Source of the DNA: Ligula intestinalis
Lineage: Eukaryota; Platyhelminthes; Cestoda; Diphyllobothriidea; Diphyllobothriidae
Reading direction: 5' to 3'
DNA length: 64,000 nucleotides
NCBI GenBank assembly: GCA_036362985.1
Contig: JAYGXS010000008.1
Location: 9,740,345 to 9,804,344 of the forward strand
Part shown: piece by piece, positions 12,301 to 20,967 of the stretch
Layout of the letters: the number at the start of each line of letters is the position of its first letter
Position numbering within the stretch: position 1 is the stretch's first letter
Position numbers and translations under genes: made by a program
The notes under the pieces: generated by a model
Told to the model about the DNA's origin: nothing
What the model saw: only the letters and a program-made list of their open reading frames with translations
The model's database searches: none

Positions 12301-15300
12301 GAAAAGGGGGAAACCAACCCGCTAACTGATACTCGAGGACTTGAAAAAAGGAAGCAACGTCCTGCGACATGTTTATGCTCAACAGAACCTATTGGAGCTG
12401 ATGTTGTTGCGTCTAGGCAGACTCTGAGATTAGAACTGATGATTGATAATGTGATACGACTGAGTAGCTATGCCAAACTGCTGAATTTGGAAGGTGATTA
12501 CAGGGTATTCTTATAAACTTTAAACCGATCGGACATTAATTCTATTTTGATAAACTTAGTAAGAAAGAGATAGGGAACAGAAGGATAAGCGTTTTGGTAT
12601 GACACAAGAAAATGTAACGCGAACTCAGAGTAAGATTTCATTCTGCGTCCTAGGCTGGTGATGGGAGATGTCATTAGACAGGTATGGTCTGTTAACTCGG
12701 ACAAAATTGACAGCGCCGATGAAGGTAAGAGGGCGTTGATTCAAAACAAATGCTACTACGCTTTCATACTTTGTGTGGAAATATAAAAGACCCATTAGAG
12801 TGCGCTTTCCGACTCAGTACCTGAATATCTTGCGCTCAAAAAAAACAGTTGTCGCCCACCAGGGCTATTAACTGAAATGGTTTCCTGCCCCGGCAACGTT
12901 TACTTGCAAGAAAATTTAACTAAAAAGGACTTTGGGATGGAGAACAGGCTGGACAGCAGAAAGTGTGCTAGTGTCATTGCCATTGTTATCACAGAAGACA
13001 AGTTGGTGAGTCGCAATGTTACCAAGCTTGGTAACTTGTAAGATTGTTTCACCAGGCACTCCTTGTTTGGCCTCAGAATTTTGACACGGTGGAAATGACA
13101 GTGAACAGGGAAAGTTGGGAAATTGGTTACTAAAAAAGCGACGCGTTGCAGAAAGCTTATGCTCAAGAAGACCTCTACTTATTGAAACTATTGCTCCTGA
13201 CAGCGAACTGGAAATGGCCCTAGAGTACAAAAGATTACCGTAAAATATTCCAAATAAGACAGATTTAGGGGAGGATAAAATAACTACAATCCACATAACC
13301 TAGCTGCGTTTCACAGATGTGACCATAGTTTAACTTTAAAATTTATGTTGCTCGGCATTCAGTGAAGCACAATGATTAGTTATTAGTATAACTGAGAGTG
13401 CAGATATGGATGTAATACTACATGACACCGACACCGTGACATGCTAACAAAAGAGGCTGGATAACGCAAACCAAAACCAGGTTTTCTGGCTAGGAGAAGA
13501 AATCGTTCCAAGTCGACATATAAAATTTATAGAAGCCAAAGGTTTCAGGAAAAAGGCAAAAAAACAAAGACTGACAAACCGCTCCTGAAGCCGAACAAGT
13601 GAATTTAATGACTTTTTGAAGTATATGGCTGATAGTGACGTCAATAAATTCTGCTTAACACGTGATCTTCGCCGTGTTCAAAGTTCTTCCGGGAAAACAA
13701 AGTTTCGATACTGACGAGGTTTAAATCAAAGAATTGCTGCAAAAGAAGCAGTCTCCTGCGGTCTGAGAGCGACAGCGATGCCAGGCGCAGGGTGTCGGAG
13801 GCCTACCTCTTCTGCTGTTACCAGAACATAAGTGAGTTTACAACAGCCATCACCTTGCGGTTTGGTTCTTTAGCTAGGCGATACTTTTTAAACAAACCAA
13901 GTGAATGTCTGGGACATGCTAGGGAACTTACAATCGCAGGGAACATTCAAAGAACATTCAAGACAGGACGGTAAGCTGAGCACCTTTTCAGGGGACATTA
14001 TGTAGGGGTTCGAGCAACAAGAAAATGCGCAAATTAGCATTTCGTAGAGGCTGACACCCTTAGTGGGGGGCGGAAGAAAAACCTACCCAAATGTCATAAT
14101 CTGGAAAACAGTAGTCAACGGCAAAAAACTCAATCCACGTGGCAAATCCCTCATTCAGCCACAGATGCGTCCACCACTCCATTGTAACCAAATTGCCAAA
14201 CCACATATGAACTAATTCGTGGGCCACAGTTAGAGCAACGCGCTGTTTGGACATCAGTGACGTGTTCACGTGGTCAATAAGCAAGGCAGTTTCCCTGAAA
14301 AGAAAATAAAGTGAATCGGTTAAAACTGGTCTTGCCATCAATAGAATATTACAGGCGGACATTAGTGGGATCCCCTGTTACGACTCAGCGCATGAACTTT
14401 ACAAGTATTTGTTAATCTAACTGGACTTCCACTGCTATGATGATCAACAATTTCAATCATCAAAACCATACAAAAGCCTTTGATCCGATGATAATGGCAC
14501 GCTGGCATGTGGATTGCCTGCCGAAGTGGTGCTATTAGAAATGTAATATGATATTGCTTTCATCATCCCCGAAAGATGAAAAAGGGGCAATTCCTGAGAC
14601 CAGGCTGTATTTAAGCTAAGGCTTCGAAAACATTGACGCTTTCATCGTCAGAGTGTAGTTTTTATTTTCCTGCTGGCGTCGAGTGAGTTTGTCTGACTGC
14701 TAGACGCGTGTAATAACTGTGCCTGCTGCTCACACGTCGATCGATTGCTGGTGGCAGGAGAATAAGAACTACGTTTTGGAGATGAAAGCGAGAATGTTTT
14801 CAAACTGCCAGTTTCAATACAACTTGGTCTCAGGAATTGCCTTTTTTTCTCCTTCCTCTTCCGCAGATGATGAAAGCAATATTATGTATAGACCTCCATT
14901 TTTTGCATATTAATTTAACATGATTCTCGAGCTCTTTTGGGTGAGGCACAAAAAGTACTCCTAAAGAATAAGCCTAGGCAAGTCAGAAAACAAGCTGCAA
15001 TCGCTATAAGGAAGTAAAAAGTGACCGTTATTTTGCCATATCGCTCAAATAGCACACGCCAAAAGACAGAACCGTCTAAGACAATATGTCGGTAGGCATA
15101 AATCAGGCATATTCCAACAAAATCAACGCTCTTATTAAACTAGACATTTCTTTCTGAGTATGGCTTTCTTTAATGCACATATACAGCAAAAAGAATCATG
15201 AACAACTGATAAATAAATATGACGGCAGCTCAAAATAAGGCATGTCAAAAAATAATTCATGAAAATTTCTTTTGGTCAAAAATGGCTTCAAATCCAAAAG

Positions 15301-17499
15301 GGACATTTCAAAATTGTTGAATCAGAAATTGCCAAAATCCGAAAGGGGTAAAATTGGGTTTGTTAGAAAACTGCCATAGCAGACTTACCTGTATGTTATA
15401 AGGCCCCAGTTTTCCATTGCACCAAACGCAAAGTCTGGAAGCGCGACGAGATCACATTTTGGCAGAGGAAATTTGCAGCCAAAAATGTTAGCATAGAAAG
15501 GTAGCGTTTTTGCGCTAACTTCTAGAGCGTATTCTCCGCACGCTTTTTTCCCGGGAGGCGTGAAGACGCGAATATCAACTCCATTAGCATCCTTTGTGGA
15601 AACATAATCGAGATTTCCAACGACCATTGCCACCAGGTACGTTGACATGTAGGGTGATCTATCAAACTGTATTTTGACGTAATGGTGACCATCTGCAGGG
15701 GCAGGACGACCGGTAGGTGGAGGAATTATTGTTCTGGATACTTCGGGCTACATGAATGCGGACAAAAATGTATGTACGCAAACCCTAAAACATATGCAAA
15801 GGTGGCGGATCATGCTTAATACTCACTCTGGAATAAAAGTAAAAGTGTGAAATACTTCCCGAAAATTCTGGAGCATATGGTCATTTCAATTATTGAATAT
15901 AAAACAATGATTGCAAATTTGCGAAGTTCGGAGGATTGCAAGTATGGAAATGGTAAAACTGGATCTACCATATTCGACAAAGCGACTTCGTTGTCCCTTG
16001 CAACAAGGCTTATATCAAACGTGGCCTTTCGATCCGGTTCATCCATACAAGGAAACGCCCGTCGAGCGAAAACTGACTATAAGAAGAAATACTATTTGAT
16101 TAGACCAGATGATGATAAGGTAATATGAGGGGGATTTTTAAGGAGTGAAACGGGTTTGAGAGCGGAACTTAATAGAATGAAACCTGTAATAAAATAGTAC
16201 TACAGGACAAGACAGCATTTATAGTTACTAAAGTAACTTCCTAAAGTCTGCAGTTAGGGGTGGTGGTGGAGTACAACTACAGAGTTTTATATGTTAAAAA
16301 AATTGGACATATGGTCGATTTTTCAGCCAATCTGAAGTTAATTTAATCAATAAATCTTGATGGTTAAGGGTGTAAAGTGAACATAAAATCAAAAAAAAAC
16401 TTTTGAATGCATCAAACTAATTTACAACTAACAAGGGGATAATAGATGAAAGTAATAAAGAACGTGTGTAGGAAAACGACAAAGATTATCATGATAAACC
16501 GATTATGAACGCGATTACACACTAGCAAATAGAATTTAGATAAACGTATCTATAGAGGAACTTAGGAATGGTACGCCAAGTTAACTACCTGAAATTGTGT
16601 ACACAAAATATAGTTCTCCTCTCCGGTTGGGGATTTGTAAGTGCTCCTGTAAAAGCCCAGCATGTCGTCACTTAAATGGCCTCGAAATTTTAAGTTTAGT
16701 TGGCCGTTGCCAGTCTAAAGCGCACACTATGAGGAAAACATAGTCATCGCACCTTAAGGGCATTGGGAAAAGTAAACACGACCAGTTCATGCGACTCATC
16801 GTAGGAAATGTCGGCATTGACTTGGGGACAGAAAATAAAATCAAGCGATCACTACCATTATTGTAATGTGCGTCCGAAACAATAATGTTCTTGGAGTTAA
16901 ATAGTATCGTATTGGTTCGTTCAACAACCTGCAGACAAAAAAATGTTGCAACTTGAAAAAATTAGCTAAGAGGTAAGGTTAAGTCTACTAAATGATACAA
17001 ACATCTATTAAGAAACCCTGTCAGATCCAGCCCCGCAATTTAAATTGCGCCCTTGGATTTATTCGTAAATTGACAAATGACTATCCTAGGTAACATAAAA
17101 TTGCTTACAGAATAAACACAATTTCAGTGGGAATGTCGGATGTTTTAGACAACCGACCAAGGATTCCTAAAGGTGTTAACGAATGCGCGGTCACGATAAT
17201 CGTGAATTCCAGATGTTGACATCTCGGGAATTCAGCAAAAACGACAGAAAATAGACTTTAGCTCACATTGAATTCTTTCAAAATATTTTCTTGCTCATGT
17301 TCAATGAATTTTTCTAACTCAATATACTTTTTTAATATGACGAGAACACTGACTCCAACAATTATCTAACCTTCAAATCGATGGACGCCTCCCCATCAAA
17401 TGTAAAGTCAGAAAGATTTGGTACAAATAAGAGGTTGTAGTTCAGAGGCTTGACGCTGTACGGTAACCTGCTGAAATTATTGGAGTTTGAGTGAAGCAT
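306..17499 (-). CDS. NPEPPS: Puromycin-sensitive aminopeptidase paralog A (exons 1-10, runs off left edge)
   Basis: M1-family zinc aminopeptidase that removes N-terminal residues from peptides, normally cytosolic. Exons in gene order, given low-high: 17371-17499, 16856-16928, 16753-16820, 16589-16714, 15969-16076, 15389-15747, 14087-14294, 9296-9367, 6566-6670, 306-546. They sum to 1489 nt, and the last ends in phase 1 exactly as in copies B and C. Visible protein is 496 residues plus one base. It has GAMEN at 277-281, HELVH at 313-317, the third zinc ligand Glu336 in NEGFA, and the catalytic Tyr in AVSYQKG. All splice sites are GT-AG. No stop or frameshift is seen, so it looks functional. 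The C-terminal exons 11-16 lie outside the window. Translation must start at the Met equivalent to the second Met of B, because the upstream ATG has become ATA. Introns 7 and 9 are greatly enlarged by repeats. Confidence 0.9.
2500..2546. repeat. Short perfect hairpin beside the TTC tract
   Basis: Two 21-nt arms (2500-2520 and 2526-2546) are reverse complements at 20 of 21 positions, separated by a 5-nt loop. The right arm runs straight into the TTC tract. A related stretch with the same GTTCCAGTGATCGC core occurs near 1659-1675 without its partner arm. Confidence 0.85.
2540..2795. repeat. TTC-rich polypyrimidine microsatellite
   Basis: About 250 bp of nearly pure pyrimidine on the plus strand, mostly TTC triplets with CTT, TTTTTC and short ATCATC and ACT interruptions, ending in a TAC/ACT run. 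It lies in intron 9 of copy A. Open frames across it encode only low-complexity Leu, Phe or Lys/Glu runs and are not genes. A mirror-symmetric tract like this could form triplex DNA, but that is inference. Confidence 0.9.
3253..3325 (+). repeat. tRNA-like sequence, possibly a SINE head or tRNA-Arg relic
   Basis: The core GCGTTGGACTTCTAA followed by GGTCGCGGGTTCGAAGCTC resembles the anticodon arm (TCT) and T arm of a tRNA-Arg. It ends in a run that could pair as GTGC/GCAC, followed by CA. The T stem is imperfect and the D arm poor, so it is unlikely to be a working tRNA. A tRNA-derived retroposon or tRNA pseudogene is more likely. Confidence 0.4.
6331..6485. repeat. GGT/GGC trinucleotide array with longer internal period
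   Basis: About 155 bp of GGT and GGC triplets with regularly placed GTT and GTGT interruptions. Blocks of roughly 60 bp recur, so this is a compound mini/microsatellite. It lies in intron 9 of copy A, about 80 bp from exon 9. Frames across it read Gly, Val/Trp/Cys or His/Thr runs and are not coding. Confidence 0.85.
6885..8445 (+). mobile_element. Jockey-like non-LTR retrotransposon, 5'-truncated, interrupted fragment 1
   Basis: Translated pieces match the end of a LINE ORF2. A piece at 6900-6997 reads [10 protein letters not shown] and KPKLL. From 7585 the sequence includes [15 protein letters not shown] and a KPHITYAAP block. From 7820 there is a YKM-IDHLH block, then a CPDCG zinc-finger-like C-terminus at 8240-8440. 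The reverse-transcriptase catalytic core is missing. Frameshifts and stops show it is dead. It lies in intron 8 of copy A, antisense to the gene. It is the same family as the element at 48.6-49.6 kb and is split by another insertion at 6998-7574. Confidence 0.75.
6998..7574 (+). mobile_element. Short non-autonomous element X, copy 1, inserted in the LINE
   Basis: This stretch breaks the LINE between its KPKLL and KVSRC blocks. CACTCTTT at 6990-6997 and CACTCTTC at 7575-7582 flank it, consistent with an 8-bp target-site duplication. The inner part shares many blocks with 32281-32765: CTCCTGAGGCGT, AAGGTCATATGCCTTCGC, TCTCAGACAGTG and an ACACAATAAAC end. No coding capacity was recognised; the long open frame here mixes element and LINE. 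Confidence 0.65.
9540..9615 (-). repeat. tRNA-derived SINE-like head
   Basis: On the minus strand it has an A-box-like TGGCTCAATAGTTAGG and, about 35 bp later, a B-box-like GGTCGCGAGTTCGAGGC, the spacing of an internal Pol III promoter. The anticodon stem does not pair well and there is no clean acceptor stem, so I read it as a tRNA-derived retroposon rather than a tRNA gene. It lies in intron 8 of copy A. Confidence 0.5.
10197..13200 (+). repeat. Tandem array of intronic repeat T (about five units) in copy A intron 7
   Basis: Units lie at roughly 10197-10645, 11267-11570, 11750-12060, 12060-12420 and 12880-13200. Shared landmarks in order are ACTATTTACTACAAT, GGCTGGGAACA, ACTTGGTGATTCGAAGAG, CATTGTGAAGTGAATTTT, GACGGGAACTG and a closing GTTTATGCTCAACAG. 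Spacing and completeness vary. A further shared block, GTTTAACTTTAAAA, occurs near 11612 and 13328. Single copies lie at the matching intron of B (25555-26060) and C (50735-51010), in the same orientation relative to the gene. The frames do not stay open between units, so I see no protein. Confidence 0.8.
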
Positions 17500-17589
17500 A
17501 GTGAAAAAGCACCAAATCCTCAAAAACAACGGACGACAACTAATAATGGTCCGCGAGCAAATTAATAGCGCGCGACTAAGCCGAAGTAT
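17500..17589 (-). other. Degenerate leader of copy A with lost start codon (ATA)
   Basis: Read on the minus strand, these 30 codons align in frame with the leader of copies B and C. The codon at the position of their first ATG (17589-17587) is ATA. In all three copies the triplet just upstream is TAA, so no other in-frame start exists. The frame stays open down to the Met at 17499, and residues such as SxR, the Arg eight residues before the Met, and TM-x-HS still match B. The leader is now probably 5' UTR in copy A. The alignment is visible in the sequence; loss of a longer isoform is inference. Confidence 0.75.
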
Positions 17590-20500
17590 TTAAAGTAATT
17601 GGCTTACGTGAACACATTAATAATGACTGACGAAACGGTACTTCACAGATGACTTTCTGAGTGTGTTTTCTTATAAAATGCTCATAAATACGGGTGTTTC
17701 GGGACATTTCTGAAGGGTAGGCCTAAAGTGTATTGAATAGAGTATGGCCTAAAATTCTTCTTACATGCCGCCATATGCCAAAGATTGACACTCTTTCGCT
17801 AATCGGCCTTGAATAAGTTTGAAATACTCATCAAAATGTAGCCTATTCTGAAATTTTTTCAGTCATTATAGGATGCCGTTTTTAACGAGCTTCTTTTAGA
17901 CCGCTAACAAAATATATTTGCTGTACAAAGTGGCTACATAAACAGTATGCATCTTTATCAATAATTTTGACAGCTTTTATAAATTTAGGTATATTTTTTG
18001 GAATAAATTATCATCTGTACTCGTTTGGTAGCAAATTAAGCTTCCCCTAAATTTAATACTAGAAGAATAATTTTAAAAAATTTCCAATTTTGAGCTTTTT
18101 TACTTTTGAGGGGTGTTAATTGATCATAAACATTCATCTATTTATTAATGCTGCGTATGATGTTTATAGCATGTTCCACATCTGCTGCAAAATTCTCCGA
18201 GAATTGTTTTGTCTTCTTGACTTATCAGGCTCTGTATCCGGCAGTCGCGCGTACGTCAAACACAATGATACCAACTATCAAGATAGCGCGGTACTATTTA
18301 GCATAAATAGTATAGGATCAACAGTTTACAAGCTTCAACACTGGAAACAAAACGGCAAGAGTGTAGGGCGTTGGCCAACTCGCCTAACTATATACAGGGG
18401 AATAACATAAGTTCAAAAATAACGTCACGCATGGTGAAAATAGTCTGGGGAAGTGTTGCATGTGTTGGTGGGTGAGGGGTGCCTCTGCTTCTATATGATT
18501 TCACCAGAGAATTTATGTAACTTCAGAAGTGATTTGAAACACCAGTGCGGATGGTGGGTTCATGAACAGAGGCAATATCAATGTGTCAGCGGCGGGGGTT
18601 TGCTGGAGGCGTGGTTCTCGGAGAAGCCTCGGCAACTGGGTCAAGAAGGGGGAGGGGTGACGGGCAACTGGCACTTGCTCACAAAGTTACTTCACCGATT
18701 TTATTTCTGGAAGTCAAAACGACTGTCTCTGGCATCAGCAAGGAGTCGGTGGCATAGTGGGGACCGAATAGGGGGGCTGGGGATGGTATTCAGTCATGTG
18801 AAGTCATGTGAGAAGGTTAACGCGTGTGAGTGGCCAGCATTCGAGGGAGAAACGGCAGAGAATTCGTAAGAGGTCAATAATAATTTTTTGATCAGACAGG
18901 ATTTACGATTAAGAAAGGACGTGCAGAATTCCAGAGTTGTTCGACCGGAAATAACAATAATTATTCGATTTCCTCCGCCAACCGTAGGCGAAACGTTCCT
19001 CGAAGTGAGTATAAATTAGTGCGGTAAGACTTATCCACTTCCTACAGATGATTTCACTAAGTGAAAAACTGTCAGACGACATAAGCATGATGCTCTGCAA
19101 AATGCAGCAGTTGAAAGCCTCCATCGAAGCCCCCAGCTGACTGGGGTATGCGTCAGAGACGGTGTCCTTTTGTCTTCTGCCATTCCATATGCAGAAAGCC
19201 TTTTGAGGAATTTCTTCGGCGGCTTGAAGCGGAAGTGAGCTGTCTTTAGGACATTGTATGATAGTGCTTCAATCAACCTATTGATTTTGGATTACAGATT
19301 AATACTTGATTGACTGAAATAAACTGAAACTATCGGCGCCATCAATGAGAAGGAAGTCATAACAAAGGTCCTGTCTACAATCTGCGGACCACCCCTATGT
19401 GCACATTTTACATGGAGTGGTTACAAATACAAGCGCTCGCTTGTTGAAAGCCGACAGTACGCAGTGTTCATTAGTACGTTTAAATTATTTTTATTTCGCG
19501 TGGAGGCTATCGGGAAAAATGAAAACTGCAAAGTTATTCCGAAGAAAATATCCGAAAGGCAGTCATAGAATTGTTTCGCGGAACGCGGTACTGCTATTGC
19601 GGCCCATTAACAGGGCGAGACACTGCCCATAAGGTTAGCAAATTTGATTGATTTCACTTATGAAAACTACTTAGTTCTTCCATGAAGAAGCTGAGCCCGA
19701 TTGATGTTCTTTAGTGTTCCAGGCAGAGGACACGATAATTATCATCATGTGCGCAGTGCTTAATGCTTTAAGGTTTTTTGATTTCAACTTATGTGTGTGC
19801 ACATGCGGATAGTCTGACAATTCTGTAATGAGTTTACGCACTGCCCGATTATGGCTGCTTATGAGTTGTTTTCTTTAAATTCCAATTTCTTCAGTAGTCT
19901 TATTTGATCCTGGGGACCAGCTTAGGCCAAGGACCATCGTCATCGCCATTCTGACTTCCATTTTCTACTTATGCCTCTCAACGTAGACCCAACATAGACT
20001 AAGTGATTTTATTCACGTTGTATTTTTCTTTTCAGGTTGCATTTTTATTCCCCTCGTATCTTTTTATTCATCTTGTACTTTTTACTTTTAATAAGACGTA
20101 CATACCTATCAAATGTTTTTTTGCAAAATACTGCACAGGGGATTGTTTAATGCATGGAGGTACGTGAGTGTCTTAGTTCGTACAACTGTTTAACACCCAA
20201 TGCTTGGTTGTTTTATGTCGCAATCATGGGCGTATAAATGTACAGTGTGGGGTAACCATGAACAATATTCAAGAGTGGCGCGTTTCTTCAGGGGGAAATA
20301 GGTATTGCAAAGGGGGGGGTTAAAATTCGGAAGGTAGGCGTCACGCTGCGAAAATGTTTTTATGCGACGGCCATATACGAATTGAAAACCTTGACTTTAC
20401 TCCCTTTGGATCACCATCTTCACCCCCGGATCATCCCCTATCTTCTCAGAATTTCAACGGGGGATACGGGGATTGTGCTGCCAGAGTTATTCCTTTCCCA

Positions 20501-20930
20501 GTTTGTACCGTCGTATTGATGATGGTTAACTGTAAAAAACATTTCGTTCGTATCTAGATTCCGAAAGTGTGTTAAACTTCGCCATTCGTTGAAAATTTCG
20601 GGGAAACTTAGACTCTATCGGTGTTCCTATTTCATTTGTCCACACGCTTCACTTTTCAGACTTTCAGTGTTTATCCAACCATGGCCAGCTTAAGCGGTTT
20701 CTTAATGTAAAAAATGAAGTTGATAAGCTAATAAGCAACTGTTTCGTGTAGTTATGCCTCATTTTTTCACATGTATCGGCTGAGACATTATTGTCGTATT
20801 TTAGTATCCACGTTCACAACTTATTCTAGAATTCGTATATCAGGTGAGTTTGATCATAAAATACAACAGGATTTTTACATTCGGCACAAAGTTTCGTTAG
20901 TAATGAGAAGCACCTCGTAAAGGGGAAAAA
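17590..20930. promoter_or_regulatory. Divergent spacer between copies A and B
   Basis: This 3.3-kb spacer must hold the promoters of both A and B. 17865-18195 is related to the inverted-repeat element V at 38.8-39.6 kb. 18453-18520 resembles the reverse complement of about 40985-41060. An open frame at 18453-18869 overlaps that repeat and has no family signature. The stretch 20660-20790 resembles the upstream flank of copy C. No further gene is supported. Confidence 0.5.
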
Positions 20931-20967
20931 TATTTTCTCTGAATTTTAGGCAGACCGGCTACTTTAA
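20660..20967 (+). promoter_or_regulatory. Upstream flank of copy B with possible trans-splice acceptor
   Basis: Blocks such as CAGCTTAA and TGTTTCGTGTAGTTATGCCTC match the flanks at 44810-44910 and 37560-37650. Just before the ATG, TTTTCTCTGAATTTTAG is followed by GCAGACCGGCTACTTTAA. Copy C has the same arrangement, a pyrimidine-rich run ending in AG about 20 bp before the ATG. This could be a spliced-leader acceptor, which many flatworms use, or the end of a 5'-UTR intron. Confidence 0.45.

Noticed and set aside
306..17499. Copy A as a truncated pseudogene
   Set aside because: All ten visible exons are open with intact splice sites and phases. The missing C-terminus lies beyond the window edge, so truncation is not shown.
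18453..18869. 138-codon open frame in the A/B spacer
   Set aside because: Its start is a dispersed repeat also seen inverted near 41 kb, and no protein family is recognisable.
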